Translations under genes and position numbers: made by a program
From: Hyphomicrobiales bacterium
GTDB lineage: Bacteria; Pseudomonadota; Alphaproteobacteria; Rhizobiales; Rhizobiaceae
NCBI GenBank assembly: GCA_900473915.1
Contig: UCNG01000011.1
Span: 124,001-188,000, forward strand
Length of the DNA stretch: 64,000 nt
Direction of reading: 5' to 3'
Shown here: in pieces, positions 28,430 to 37,951 of the stretch
Position numbering within the stretch: the stretch's first letter is position 1
Layout of the letters: every line of letters begins with the position of its first letter
Notes under the pieces: generated by a model
What the model saw: the letters and a program-made list of their open reading frames with translations, nothing else
Databases searched by the model: none
Told to the model about the DNA's origin: nothing

Positions 28430-29038
28430 TTAAAGTGTGATGGCAGACCGCGTGGCCTGATTGAACGCGCCGGACATGAAACGCAAAAGCGCTGCCACCT
28501 CCGAAAGCGTTTCTTCTGATGGGCGCGCATTGGCCGTCGATGCAACCAGAAGGCGTTCGCGAATCTGCGCGTAGCGCGCGCAGGCATCCGCGCCCCTGGC
28601 GGTGATCTTCACCGTCTTTTCCTTTGCCGCCTTGCCGGTCGTCAGCAAGCCCGCATTTTCAAGCTTGCGGATGGCATAGGTGGCAATATGCGTGTCCTCA
28701 ATGTCGAGAACGAGACAGATATCGGCAAGCTTCTTCTCCCGATCACGATGGCGGATCGAATGGAGAATCAAAACTTCAATGGGAGAAAGCCCCGGCAACC
28801 CTGCCGCAGCCATACAGCGCACCATCCAGCGCGAAAAAGCATGCGATGCGAGAATGAGGCCATATTCAACCTCGGACATGCCGGGCGAGCCGCCTTCGGC
28901 AAGGTGAGCGGAAGAAACGATGGGGCCTATTGAGGCAACCGGACGCAAATGCTGGGGCAGCGTGACTTCCTCGAAGCCTGCCTCCTGCATGTCGTCTCCG
29001 GTCTTGGGCTCTTCCTCAAAAGCCTTGTCTTTACCCAT
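28430..29038 (-). CDS. MarR-type winged-helix transcriptional regulator
   Basis: 202 aa. A variable N-terminal 60 residues is followed by a winged-helix domain (LSPIEVLILHSIRHRDREKKLADICLVLDIE and ATYAIRKLENAGLL, then the wing KEKTVKITARG). GGGAG lies 8 nt before the ATG. First gene of the peptide transporter operon and divergent from the 5-oxoprolinase gene, so the natural expectation is that it controls both through the repeats at 29053-29104. Confidence 0.85.
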   Translation of the reverse strand: MGKDKAFEEEPKTGDDMQEAGFEEVTLPQHLRPVASIGPIVSSAHLAEGGSPGMSEVEYGLILASHAFSRWMVRCMAAAGLPGLSPIEVLILHSIRHRDREKKLADICLVLDIEDTHIATYAIRKLENAGLLTTGKAAKEKTVKITARGADACARYAQIRERLLVASTANARPSEETLSEVAALLRFMSGAFNQATRSAITL

Positions 29039-29052
29039 TTAGGCGCTCCCGC

Positions 29053-29104
29053 TTTTATGTGAATTTTATGTCATCATCTTATCGACATTTTGTCAATAAA
29101 ATGT
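29053..29104. promoter_or_regulatory. Operator cluster in the divergent regulator/5-oxoprolinase promoter
   Basis: Direct repeat TTTTATGT at 29053-29060 and 29064-29071 (11-bp step), then a perfect inverted repeat ACATTTT-N6-AAAATGT at 29085-29104 made of the same half-site. The 20-bp dyad is the size expected for a MarR dimer. Located 15-66 bp upstream of the regulator start. Confidence 0.5.
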
Positions 29105-29177
29105 GACTATCAATTTCAGAAGTGTTTTCAGAATACACAACTCAATGCATCTGGATTATTGTGTGAGGGAGCCAGCG

Positions 29178-32100
29178 ATGAGCGGAACGGGACGCGGGGT
29201 ATGGGACTTCTGGATCGACCGCGGCGGCACATTTACCGACGTCATCGGGCGCGATCCCGACGGACAGCTCCATGCTCGCAAGGTTCTGTCGGAAAACCCC
29301 TCTGCCTATAAGGACGCAGCCGTTCACGGCATTCGCCTGCATCTTGGCCTGAAGACCGGCGAACCGGTTCCGGCTGGTGTCATCGGTGAAGTCCGCATGG
29401 GAACGACGGTCGCCACCAATGCGCTTCTGGAGCGCAAGGGCGAACGGCTAGCGCTCGTCACGACCAGGGGTTTTCGCGACGCGCTCAAGATCGGCTATCA
29501 GGAACGCAAGAACATCTTTGCGACCGAGATCATCAAGCCAGAAGCGCTCTATGACCGGGTAGTCGAACTGGACGAGCGCATTCGCGCCGATGGCACGGTG
29601 GAAGTAGTGCTCGACCTTGCAGAAGCAGAAGCAGCGCTTCGCGACCTGAAGGATGCGGGTTATCAGTCCATCGCTATTGCCCTCATGCATGCTTACAAGT
29701 TTCCGGCGCATGAGGCTGAAATCGTTCGCATAGCACGCGACATGGGCTTTGAGCAGGTTTCGGTCAGCCATGAGGTTTCACCGCTGATCAAACTGGTCGG
29801 ACGCGGCGACACCACGGTCGTCGATGCCTATCTGTCGCCGGTTCTGCGCCGCTATGTGGCACAGGTTTCCAATGAACTGGACGTGGAGCGCACCGGTGCG
29901 CGCGTGATGTTCATGATGTCATCGGGGGGCCTGACCGCCGCCGACCTGTTTCAGGGCAAGGACGCCATTTTGTCCGGCCCGGCGGGCGGCGTAGTCGGCC
30001 TTGCCCGCACTGGTGAAACAGCCGGTTTTCCACAAATCATCGGCTTTGACATGGGCGGCACATCCACCGATGTCGCCCATTTCGACGGCGAATATGAACG
30101 CGCCTTTGAAACCGAAGTGGCGGGCGTGCGCGTGCGCGCGCCGATGATGCTGATCCATACAGTGGCCGCCGGTGGCGGCTCGATCCTGCATTACGATGCC
30201 GGGCGTTTTAGCGTCGGCCCGGATTCGGCTGGCGCCAATCCCGGCCCTGCCTGCTATCGCAACGGCGGACCACTTGCCGTCACCGACGCCAATGTCATGC
30301 TTGGCAAGCTTATGCCGGAGTTCTTCCCGGCCATATTCGGCCCCGGACAGGACAAGCCTCTGGACGTGGAGCGCGTGCGCGCCCTGTTTACCGATCTTGC
30401 CAGCGAAATCGGTGACGGTCGCTCGCCGGAAGCCGTCGCGGACGGCTTTATCCGCATCGCAGTCGCCAATATGGTCGAGGCGATCAAGAAAATTTCCGTC
30501 CAGCGCGGCTATGACGTGACGCGCTATGCGCTCAATTGTTTCGGCGGTGCAGGCGGTCAGCACGCCTGCCTCGTGGCCGATGCGCTCGGCATGAAAAATA
30601 TTCTCCTGCATCCCATGTCCGGCCTTCTATCCGCCTATGGCATGGGACTTGCCGATATTCGCGCCACGCGTCAGAAAGCGCTGGGTGTACCGCTGGACGA
30701 AAACGCGCCTGCGGCCCTGAAGACGCTTGGTGAAGAATTGGCGCAAGACTGCCTGGCCGAGCTTGGCGCGCAGGGCATCGAGGCCGACGCCGTGACGCGC
30801 CACCTGCGCGCCCATATTCGCTATGCGGGCACCGATACGGTACTCTCCATCGAAGCCACCTTCCCCGCGCCGGATAATGCAGCTCGTCTGCGCGCCGAAT
30901 TCGAGGCCGCGCACAAGCGCCGCTTTGGCTTCATCGCCGAAAACAAGGCGCTCGTTATCGATGCTGTGGAAGTGGAAGCAGTCGGCGGCGGCGCAAGCGA
31001 GATCGAAAGCGCCCTGTCGCTGGACAGCGACACCGAAGCCACAGCCGCAAAGCACACACGCTTCTTCTCGCAAGGAGAATTCCGCGATGCAGGCGTGGTA
31101 CTGCGCGAAGACATGCAGCGCGGCCAGACGGTGACAGGCCCCGCGATCATCATCGAGAAGAATCAGACCATTATCATCGAAGACGGCTGGCAGGCGCGAC
31201 TGACGGAACACGACCATGTCGTTCTGACCCGTATCAAGGCGCTCCCTGCCCGCACAGCCATCGGCACCGAAGCCGACCCGGTAATGCTGGAAATCTTCAA
31301 CAATCTGTTCATGTCGATTGCCGAACAGATGGGCGTGACGCTTCAGAACACAGCCTATTCGGTCAATATCAAGGAACGCCTCGACTTTTCCTGCGCGGTC
31401 TTCGACGCCGAGGGCAATCTGGTCGCCAATGCGCCCCATATGCCAGTGCATCTGGGTTCCATGGATGCATCCGTCGCCACCGCCATTCGCGAAAACAAGG
31501 TGATCAAGCCGGGCGACGTGTTCCTTATCAATGCGCCTTACAATGGCGGCACGCATCTGCCGGATCTGACCGTCTGCACACCGGTCTTTGACGAAGACAA
31601 CCGCGAGATCCGCTTCTGGGTCGCGAGCCGCGGCCACCACGCCGATATTGGCGGCATCGCGCCCGGTTCCATGTCGCCGCTTGCGGTCACTATCGAACAG
31701 GAAGGCGTCTATATCGACAATTTCAAACTGGTCGATCAGGGCACGTTCCGCGAGGAAGCGCTGGCCGCGCTTCTCACCGGGGCGACCTATCCCGTCCGCA
31801 ATCTGACGCAGAACGTCAACGATCTGAAGGCGCAGATCGCCGCCAATGAAAAGGGCGTGGCGGAACTGAAAAAGATGATCGCGCTCTTCGGCGAAGATGT
31901 CGTGAAGGCCTATATGGGCCATGTGCAGGACAATGCCGCCGAAAGCGTGCGCCGGGTGCTCGACAAGCTGCCGGACGGTCAATTTACCTATGAAATGGAT
32001 CAGGGCTGCCAGATTGCGGTCAGCGTGACCATCGACCGGAACAAGCGCGAAGCGACGGTCGATTTCACCGGCACGTCAGAGCAGCGCCCCGATAATTTCA

Positions 32101-32801
32101 ATGCGCCGGAACCCGTCACCCGCGCAGCCGTGCTCTATGTCTTCCGCGTGTTGGTGGAAGGCGATATTCCGATGAATGCCGGTTGCCTGCGTCCGATCCG
32201 CATCGTCGTGCCGGAAGGCTCGATGTTGTCGCCGCGCTATCCGGCGGCGGTCGTCGCGGGCAATGTCGAGGTCAGTCAGGCGGTCACCAACTGTCTATTT
32301 GGCGCCACTAAAGCCATGGCGGCGGCACAGGGCACCATGAACAACCTGACCTTCGGCAATGACGAATATCAATATTATGAAACCATCTGTTCCGGCGCGC
32401 CTGCCGGGCCGGGTTTCCACGGCGCGGAAGCGGTGCATACCCATATGACCAATTCCCGTCTCACCGACCCGGAAATCCTCGAAACCCGCTTCCCCGTGTT
32501 GCTGGAAGATTTTCATATCCGGGAAGGTTCGGGCGGTAAGGGCAAGTTTCATGCGGGCAACGGCACAAAGCGCACAATCCGCGCTCTGGAAAAGCTCGAA
32601 TTCGCCATTCTTTCCGGCCATCGCCGTGTGCATCCATTCGGGCTTGAAGGCGGCGAAGCCGGGCAAACCGGCCGCAACGAGGTGCGCCGCAAGGACGGTT
32701 CGGTCGATATCCTGAAGGGCTGCGACCAGACCGTTCTGGAAGCCGGTGAAGCCTTCACCGTCGTCACGCCGACTGGCGGCGGCTACGGCAAGCCCGAATA
32801 A
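29178..32801 (+). CDS. 5-oxoprolinase/hydantoinase, fused A and B domains
   Basis: ATP-dependent enzyme that opens the ring of 5-oxoproline (pyroglutamate) or a hydantoin. 1207 aa, the normal size for the fused type: HyuA part at residues ~1-680 with [17 protein letters not shown] and [15 protein letters not shown] (ASKHA-type phosphate loops), then the HyuB part from ~690 ([27 protein letters not shown]). GAGGGAG lies 7 nt before ATG 29178; the frame extends to 29103 without a ribosome site. Divergent from the MarR-type regulator and the second peptide transporter, and closed by a strong terminator. Oxoproline versus hydantoin cannot be told from sequence alone. Confidence 0.88.
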   Translation: MSGTGRGVWDFWIDRGGTFTDVIGRDPDGQLHARKVLSENPSAYKDAAVHGIRLHLGLKTGEPVPAGVIGEVRMGTTVATNALLERKGERLALVTTRGFRDALKIGYQERKNIFATEIIKPEALYDRVVELDERIRADGTVEVVLDLAEAEAALRDLKDAGYQSIAIALMHAYKFPAHEAEIVRIARDMGFEQVSVSHEVSPLIKLVGRGDTTVVDAYLSPVLRRYVAQVSNELDVERTGARVMFMMSSGGLTAADLFQGKDAILSGPAGGVVGLARTGETAGFPQIIGFDMGGTSTDVAHFDGEYERAFETEVAGVRVRAPMMLIHTVAAGGGSILHYDAGRFSVGPDSAGANPGPACYRNGGPLAVTDANVMLGKLMPEFFPAIFGPGQDKPLDVERVRALFTDLASEIGDGRSPEAVADGFIRIAVANMVEAIKKISVQRGYDVTRYALNCFGGAGGQHACLVADALGMKNILLHPMSGLLSAYGMGLADIRATRQKALGVPLDENAPAALKTLGEELAQDCLAELGAQGIEADAVTRHLRAHIRYAGTDTVLSIEATFPAPDNAARLRAEFEAAHKRRFGFIAENKALVIDAVEVEAVGGGASEIESALSLDSDTEATAAKHTRFFSQGEFRDAGVVLREDMQRGQTVTGPAIIIEKNQTIIIEDGWQARLTEHDHVVLTRIKALPARTAIGTEADPVMLEIFNNLFMSIAEQMGVTLQNTAYSVNIKERLDFSCAVFDAEGNLVANAPHMPVHLGSMDASVATAIRENKVIKPGDVFLINAPYNGGTHLPDLTVCTPVFDEDNREIRFWVASRGHHADIGGIAPGSMSPLAVTIEQEGVYIDNFKLVDQGTFREEALAALLTGATYPVRNLTQNVNDLKAQIAANEKGVAELKKMIALFGEDVVKAYMGHVQDNAAESVRRVLDKLPDGQFTYEMDQGCQIAVSVTIDRNKREATVDFTGTSEQRPDNFNAPEPVTRAAVLYVFRVLVEGDIPMNAGCLRPIRIVVPEGSMLSPRYPAAVVAGNVEVSQAVTNCLFGATKAMAAAQGTMNNLTFGNDEYQYYETICSGAPAGPGFHGAEAVHTHMTNSRLTDPEILETRFPVLLEDFHIREGSGGKGKFHAGNGTKRTIRALEKLEFAILSGHRRVHPFGLEGGEAGQTGRNEVRRKDGSVDILKGCDQTVLEAGEAFTVVTPTGGGYGKPE

Positions 32802-32814
32802 TCGTTCCTATCTG

Positions 32815-32857
32815 AACGCAAAGCGCCGCCAGAAAAACTCTGGCGGCGCTTTGCGTT
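32815..32857. terminator. Strong terminator after 5-oxoprolinase
   Basis: Inverted repeat of 19 bp (AACGCAAAGCGCC... with its complement) around a 5-nt loop, 13 bp after the stop codon. Confidence 0.8.
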
Positions 32858-32962
32858 CGACTGGAACAAATCTGCTAAGTCCATCTCGTCAATGAGCGAA
32901 TGCTATTTCCACTCTTCCGACCGCTTCCGGAAAGTGTTAGAATTATTCACCCAAATTCGAGA

Positions 32963-32989
32963 AATAATTAGGACGAGTTCCTAATAATT
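32963..32989. promoter_or_regulatory. AT-rich inverted repeat upstream of the amino acid binding protein gene
   Basis: Arms AATAATTAGGA and TCCTAATAATT (10 of 11 paired) around 5 nt, 85 bp upstream of the binding-protein start. No regulator gene is adjacent. Candidate operator; could also be a weak hairpin. Confidence 0.35.
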
Positions 32990-33073
32990 GAGCCTGAACG
33001 GTCGTTTTAAACGCATCTTTAGAATTAAACTTCTGCGATCAATAGAACATCAACCAGTTCACGGATACCGAAA

Positions 33074-33847
33074 ATGAAATTCGCTCAGATCATCGCTACC
33101 GCAGGCCTCATTCAGACAGCTCTCTTCACCGGCGCAATGGCTGGAGAAAATCTCGACGCCATTAAGTCGGCGGGCGTTCTGAAGATTGGTACCGAAGGCA
33201 CATATGCGCCTTTCACCTATCACGACAAGGACAATAAGCTCGTCGGCTTCGACGTGGAAATCGGTGAAGCTGTGGCCGCCAAGCTCGGCGTCAAGCCGGA
33301 ATTTGTCGAAGGCAAGTGGGACGGTCTGATCGCGGGTCTCGACGTCAACCGTTATGATGCTGTTATCAATCAGGTCGGCATCACCGAAGAACGTAAGAAG
33401 AAATTCAACTTCTCCAATCCCTATATTGTTTCCAAGGTCGTTTTGATCGTCGGCGACAAGAACGATACGATCAAGGATTTTGCGGACCTTAAGGGCAAGA
33501 AGTCAGCACAGTCGCTCACCAGCAATTATGGCAAGCTCGCCAAGGAAGCTGGCGCAGAACTCGTGGCTACCGATGGGTTTGACCAGTCGATCCAGCTCGT
33601 TCTGACTGGCCGCGCTGACGCGACGCTCAACGACAGCCTGTCGTTCCTCGACTTCAAAAAGCACCAACCGAAGGCTCCGGTAAAGATTGTAGCGGAGAAG
33701 GAAAACGCTGACGCTTCAGGCATCATCGTTCGCAAGGGTGACGATGATCTCGTTGCAGCCATCAACAAGGCCCTTGATGAAATCAAGGCCGATGGCACCT
33801 ACGACAAAATCGCCCAGAAGTATTTCGGCCAGGACGTTTCCAAGTAA
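33074..33847 (+). CDS. Polar amino acid (cystine-type) ABC transporter binding protein
   Basis: 257 aa periplasmic protein with a signal peptide ending near AMAGEN, then the SBP family 3 fold: VLKIGTEGTYAPFTYHDKDN, VGFDVEIGEAVAAKLG, WDGLIAGLDVNRYDAVINQVGIT and LKGKKSAQSLTSNYG. The overall pattern resembles FliY/TcyA cystine-binding proteins more than glutamine or arginine binders, but ligand choice is an inference. A strong terminator separates it from the permease and ATPase genes that follow. Confidence 0.88.
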   Translation: MKFAQIIATAGLIQTALFTGAMAGENLDAIKSAGVLKIGTEGTYAPFTYHDKDNKLVGFDVEIGEAVAAKLGVKPEFVEGKWDGLIAGLDVNRYDAVINQVGITEERKKKFNFSNPYIVSKVVLIVGDKNDTIKDFADLKGKKSAQSLTSNYGKLAKEAGAELVATDGFDQSIQLVLTGRADATLNDSLSFLDFKKHQPKAPVKIVAEKENADASGIIVRKGDDDLVAAINKALDEIKADGTYDKIAQKYFGQDVSK

Positions 33848-33869
33848 GCGTCGTCTCAGGCTCACGCAG

Positions 33870-33900
33870 CGAAGCCGGAAACCAGTTCCGGCTTCGTTTT
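33870..33900 (+). terminator. Rho-independent terminator between binding protein and permease
   Basis: Perfect 11-bp stem (CGAAGCCGGAA / TTCCGGCTTCG) with a 5-nt loop and a TTTTATT tail, 22 bp after the binding-protein stop. It probably allows partial read-through, favouring binding protein. Confidence 0.8.
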
Positions 33901-34023
33901 ATTGTGATCATAAAAAACTATTCCCAAGACATGAATGTCAGACTGTATAAGATAACGCCGCGCAGCTTCATCCGCGCAAGTTCATTTCAGTCTGATCTTT
34001 TGCTTTGTTGAGGAGCCGAAAAA

Positions 34024-34704
34024 GTGCCCGATTGGCTTCAACTGATGGCGGAATCCCTGCCTACTCTTTTGTGGGCAGGCTTGATTTTCACCATCCCGCT
34101 TACCCTTTTGTCCTTTACTTTCGGCCTCACATTAGGACTCCTGACTGCGCTCGTGCGGCTTTTCGCCCCGCTCTGGCTTTCGTCTGTCGCACGTTTCTAT
34201 GTCTGGATATTCCGCGGCACACCTTTGCTCGTGCAACTGTTCGTGATCTTTTACGGTCTACCGAGCGCAGGCATTTATCTTGATGCATTTCCCGCAGCCG
34301 TGATTGGCTTCACACTCAGTGTCGGTGCTTATAGCTCAGAAATCATCCGGGCTGTGATATCCGCCGTCCCCAAAGGCCAATGGGAAGCTGCATACTCTAT
34401 CGGCATGAGTTGGAGACAGGCTCTCGCGCGCACCATTCTGCCACAGGCGACCCGGACGGCCGTGCCGCCACTTTCCAATTCCTTCATTTCACTGGTGAAG
34501 GACACGTCGCTTGCTGCGGCTATCACCGTGCCGGAGCTTTTCCAATCCGCACAGCGTATCGTCGCAACCACTTATGAGCCTCTCATCCTCTATATCGAAG
34601 CGGCCCTGATTTATCTGGTGATGAGTTCCGTTCTGTCGGCGCTGCAAGTGCGGCTTGAAAAGCGCTTTGGACGCTATGGCGGTACGCTGGAGACAAACGC
34701 ATGA
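34024..34704 (+). CDS. Polar amino acid ABC transporter permease
   Basis: 226-aa His/Glu/Gln/Arg/opine-type permease with about five membrane segments and hallmarks YVWIFRGTPLLVQLFVIFYGLP and the EAA loop (AAYSIGMSWRQALARTILPQA). GTG start at 34024 with AGGAG about 9 nt upstream. Only one permease gene is present, so the channel is probably a homodimer. Stop overlaps the ATPase start (ATGA). Confidence 0.9.
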   Translation: MPDWLQLMAESLPTLLWAGLIFTIPLTLLSFTFGLTLGLLTALVRLFAPLWLSSVARFYVWIFRGTPLLVQLFVIFYGLPSAGIYLDAFPAAVIGFTLSVGAYSSEIIRAVISAVPKGQWEAAYSIGMSWRQALARTILPQATRTAVPPLSNSFISLVKDTSLAAAITVPELFQSAQRIVATTYEPLILYIEAALIYLVMSSVLSALQVRLEKRFGRYGGTLETNA

Positions 34705-35462
34705 TTGAGCTGCAACACATCGTAAAGCGCTTTGATGACGCAGTTATTCTCAACGATATCAACGTTGCGATTGCGGAGGGTACGGTAACGGCACTGGTAG
34801 GCCCGTCCGGCGGCGGCAAGAGCACATTGCTGCGCTGCATAAATCTGCTTGAGATTCCGACTTCGGGCACTCTTGTTCTGGGAGGGCAGAGCATCAGTTT
34901 TGAGCCCGGCCGTAAGCCGAGCTGGCAAGCAATCCAGTCAATCCGCCGCCAGACAGGCATGGTATTTCAGAACTTCCAGCTTTTCCCACACCAGACGGCG
35001 ATCCAGAACGTAATGGAAGGTCTTGTTACGGTCCTGAATTGGCCAAAGGACAAGGCAAAAGAACGTGCGATGGAACTGCTCACAAAGGTGGGAATGGCGC
35101 ATAAGGCCGATGCCTGGCCCTCAACACTGTCTGGTGGGCAGCAGCAGCGCATCGCCATCGCACGTGCACTTGCGCCATCACCGCGCGTCCTGTTGTGCGA
35201 CGAGCCTACCTCAGCACTCGATCCCGAGCTTGCCTCCGAAGTGGTTGATGTTCTGAGCAAGCTGGCCAAAGAGGGCACGACCATGGTGATCGCCACACAT
35301 GATCTACGGCTAGCCTCCAAGATTGCAAAGAATGTGGTCTTTCTCGAGTCAGGCAATATCGTGGAAACAGGCGCTGCTAACGAGATTTTCTCGCGCCCTG
35401 CGCGCGAGCGCACCAAACAATTCGTTGCGACGATCAACGCCGCTCATACTTACGACATATAA
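34701..35462 (+). CDS. Polar amino acid ABC transporter ATP-binding protein (GlnQ/TcyC-like)
   Basis: 253-aa ATPase: Walker A GPSGGGKST, signature LSGGQQQRIAIARAL, Walker B VLLCDEPTSALDPEL and the H-loop ATHDLRLA. Translationally coupled to the permease gene. The whole three-gene unit is on the plus strand and ends at a hairpin at 35485. Confidence 0.92.
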   Translation: MIELQHIVKRFDDAVILNDINVAIAEGTVTALVGPSGGGKSTLLRCINLLEIPTSGTLVLGGQSISFEPGRKPSWQAIQSIRRQTGMVFQNFQLFPHQTAIQNVMEGLVTVLNWPKDKAKERAMELLTKVGMAHKADAWPSTLSGGQQQRIAIARALAPSPRVLLCDEPTSALDPELASEVVDVLSKLAKEGTTMVIATHDLRLASKIAKNVVFLESGNIVETGAANEIFSRPARERTKQFVATINAAHTYDI

Positions 35463-35484
35463 GCCTTAAACATATAGACCCGTA

Positions 35485-35511
35485 AGGGCTTTCGCCACCA
35501 GCGAAAGCCCT
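35485..35511 (+). terminator. Hairpin after the amino acid transporter operon
   Basis: Perfect 11-bp stem (AGGGCTTTCGC / GCGAAAGCCCT), 5-nt loop, 22 bp after the ATPase stop; no T tract. Confidence 0.6.
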
Positions 35512-35682
35512 CGGCACGCCGTTGGCTCAAATTTCGTACGTGCGTTCAAAATTTTCCGGCGGCTCCCGACAGCCTGCCCCTTGGTAAAACAGAAAACCAC
35601 TGTTACATTATGCACAACGTAGAAATTGAAGCGCCTTGCTTGCGTCCTCATCGGTTCGCGCGGCGCCATAAGGACAAGAACC

Positions 35683-37224
35683 TTGAAGAACCCCGACGAG
35701 CGCACCGCCGAAATGGTGCATCAAGGGGCGTCCGGCGGACAATCGGGCAATTCGCAGGCCCGGAGTCCGTCCGATAACGGTAAGCGCAGACCGCGCAAAA
35801 AAGCCGTTACAGATATCGGTAATGCCCGTAGTGCATCCGATTCAGGACGCTCGAAATCACAGGACGAGGCCGAAAGTGCAGGCCCGCAGAGCCAGCGTAA
35901 ACGTGCGCGTCGGCGTCGGCGTGGTAAATCTGTATCTGGTGTTGAAGCTGCTGCCCAACAGCCAACCAGGATTGAAGCAGATAACAGCCAGCAACGGCCA
36001 TCCGGTAAAATCTCGAATCGCCGTCGGCGTGCCCGCAAGAAAAAGCAGGAGCGGCAGCAAAGCGGACAGCCTTTGATTGCCGAAGCAGCGGTCAAGGCTC
36101 CACATAATCCCGTGCGCACCGATCATCAGCATGCTTTGGCACAGAGCAAACGGAAGAGCGGCAACAGCCAAACTCTCCGGACTGCCAATGGTTCGCATCC
36201 TGAAAAGGCTGATGCTCCGCTTTATGCGGCTTTGGACCTAGGAACCAACAATTGCCGACTGTTGGTGGCTTCGCCAACCAGACCGGGCCAGTTCCGCGTT
36301 GTGGATGCCTTTTCGCGCATCGTACGACTGGGCGAAGGATTAAGCGCTACAGGCCGGCTCAGCGACAATGCGATGAACCGCGCCGTCGAAGCGTTGAAAA
36401 TCTGCCGCGACAAGCTGGCAGGCAAGAAAATCAGGCGATCGAGATTGATTGCGACCGAGGCCTGTCGTTCAGCTTCCAATGGCGAGGAGTTTCTGGCGCG
36501 AGTTCGTGCAGAAACCGGACTGGAACTCGAAATTGTGGATCGCCAGACAGAGGCCAGGCTGGCTGTCTCAGGCTGCGGCACGCTCGTTACCCGTGAGACT
36601 GATGCCGTCGTGTTGTTCGATATTGGCGGCGGCTCGTCTGAAATCGCGCTGATTGATGTTTCCCGCCGTAGATCCCCTCGGCTTGCGGAACACATCATGG
36701 CCTGGACGTCCCTTCCGGTCGGTGTCGTGACATTGGCGGAACGGTTTGGGGGGCGCAATGTCACACAGGAAAGTTTTCAGTCCATGGTATCGCATGTGAC
36801 TGATCTGCTCGCGCAATTTGCCGAACGCCAGTGCCTCGGGAATTTGACCGCCAGCCCCCGCTTCCACCTGTTAGGCACATCCGGCACGGTGACCACGCTG
36901 GCAGGAATTCATCTCGGTCTTGACCGATATGACCGGCGTCGGGTCGATGGTATGTGGATGGGCGCCGAAGACGTGACCCAGATGACCAATCGTCTGCTGT
37001 CGTGGGATTTTGAAGCTCGCGTAGCCAACCCGTGCATTGGTGCGGATCGTGCCGATCTGGTATTGGCAGGCTGCGCTATTCTCGACGCGATACGCCAAGT
37101 ATGGCCAAGCGAAAAACTACTCGTTGCCGACCGTGGTCTGCGTGAAGGCATTTTGACCGAACTGATGTCGCGCGATGGCGCATGGCGACACAATCGCGCG
37201 ACAGGCGCTAGAAACAGGCACTGA
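35683..37224 (+). CDS. Ppx/GppA exopolyphosphatase-family protein with a basic N-terminal extension
   Basis: Hydrolyses polyphosphate and/or pppGpp. About 513 aa. Residues ~180-500 are the Ppx/GppA ASKHA fold: phosphate-1 loop [12 protein letters not shown], the [16 protein letters not shown] segment, phosphate-2 loop [13 protein letters not shown] and [13 protein letters not shown]. The first ~170 residues are low-complexity, rich in Arg, Lys, Gln and Ser (runs such as [11 protein letters not shown] and RRRRARKKK), unlike E. coli Ppx or GppA, and would suit RNA or polyphosphate binding. TTG 35683 has AAGGA 8 nt upstream. rlmE follows 2 bp after the stop, a pairing common in Rhizobiales. Confidence 0.85.
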   Translation: MKNPDERTAEMVHQGASGGQSGNSQARSPSDNGKRRPRKKAVTDIGNARSASDSGRSKSQDEAESAGPQSQRKRARRRRRGKSVSGVEAAAQQPTRIEADNSQQRPSGKISNRRRRARKKKQERQQSGQPLIAEAAVKAPHNPVRTDHQHALAQSKRKSGNSQTLRTANGSHPEKADAPLYAALDLGTNNCRLLVASPTRPGQFRVVDAFSRIVRLGEGLSATGRLSDNAMNRAVEALKICRDKLAGKKIRRSRLIATEACRSASNGEEFLARVRAETGLELEIVDRQTEARLAVSGCGTLVTRETDAVVLFDIGGGSSEIALIDVSRRRSPRLAEHIMAWTSLPVGVVTLAERFGGRNVTQESFQSMVSHVTDLLAQFAERQCLGNLTASPRFHLLGTSGTVTTLAGIHLGLDRYDRRRVDGMWMGAEDVTQMTNRLLSWDFEARVANPCIGADRADLVLAGCAILDAIRQVWPSEKLLVADRGLREGILTELMSRDGAWRHNRATGARNRH

Positions 37225-37226
37225 TA

Positions 37227-37949
37227 ATGAGCAAGGCAGGCGGAAACAAGGGCGGAGTGAAGACTGGTGGTCGCGGTGGCGCTGGCTCCAGCAATCTTCA
37301 GGTGCGCGTGAAAAAAAAGGCCGGCACAATCAAGGAATCGTCGCGCCGCTGGCTGGAGCGTCACCTGAACGATCCCTATGTGCACAAATCAAAAGCGGAT
37401 GGCTATCGCTCGCGCGCAGCCTACAAGCTCATTGAAATCAATGATCGCTATAACCTGCTCAAAAAAGGGCAGAAGATCATTGATCTTGGTGCTGCGCCAG
37501 GCGGCTGGTCGCAGATCGCGGCCAAGATCGTCGGTTCGACGGATGAGAATCCACACGTCGTCGGCATCGACTATCTTCACGTCGATCCGCTGCCTGGCGT
37601 TGTCTTGCTGGAAATGGACTTTCTCGACGATGAAGCGCCGAAAAAACTAATGGATGCGCTCGGCGACAAGCCCGATCTCGTCATTTCCGACATGGCTGCG
37701 CCAACCACCGGTCACCGCAGGACTGATCACCTGCGTACCGTGCATCTTTGCGAAGTCGCGGCTGATTTTGCCATCTCGGTTCTGAAGCCCGGCGGACATT
37801 TTCTTACCAAGACTTTTCAGGGCGGCACGGAAAACGAACTTCTGGCGCTGCTCAAGCAGAAATTCCGCTCCGTGCATCACGTAAAGCCTCCGGCGTCCCG
37901 CGCCGAATCCGTCGAGCTTTACCTGCTCGCTCGAGATTTCAAAGGCTGA
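37227..37949 (+). CDS. rlmE: 23S rRNA (uridine-2'-O-)-methyltransferase RlmE (FtsJ/RrmJ)
   Basis: Methylates the 2'-OH of U2552 in 23S rRNA (E. coli numbering) during 50S assembly, using SAM. 240 aa; a basic ~45-residue N-terminal tail precedes the core. SAM motif [14 protein letters not shown] and the catalytic K-D-K-E tetrad are visible: K in SRAAYKL, D in VISDMAAP, K in [10 protein letters not shown] in RAESVELYL. Starts 2 bp after the ppx/gppA-like gene and ends 2 bp before the convergent MFS gene. Confidence 0.93.
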   Translation: MSKAGGNKGGVKTGGRGGAGSSNLQVRVKKKAGTIKESSRRWLERHLNDPYVHKSKADGYRSRAAYKLIEINDRYNLLKKGQKIIDLGAAPGGWSQIAAKIVGSTDENPHVVGIDYLHVDPLPGVVLLEMDFLDDEAPKKLMDALGDKPDLVISDMAAPTTGHRRTDHLRTVHLCEVAADFAISVLKPGGHFLTKTFQGGTENELLALLKQKFRSVHHVKPPASRAESVELYLLARDFKG

Positions 37950-37951
37950 GC

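Noticed and set aside
28417-28587. N-terminal extension of the double ATPase frame
   Set aside because: It overlaps the MarR-type gene in another frame; TTG 28416 has a proper ribosome site and family start.
30627-31982. Long minus-strand frame opposite 5-oxoprolinase
   Set aside because: Codon-pattern shadow of the plus-strand gene; product looks like no family.
33015-33035. TTTAGAA near a later TTCT upstream of the amino acid binding protein
   Set aside because: The spacing and right half do not fit an ICE box.
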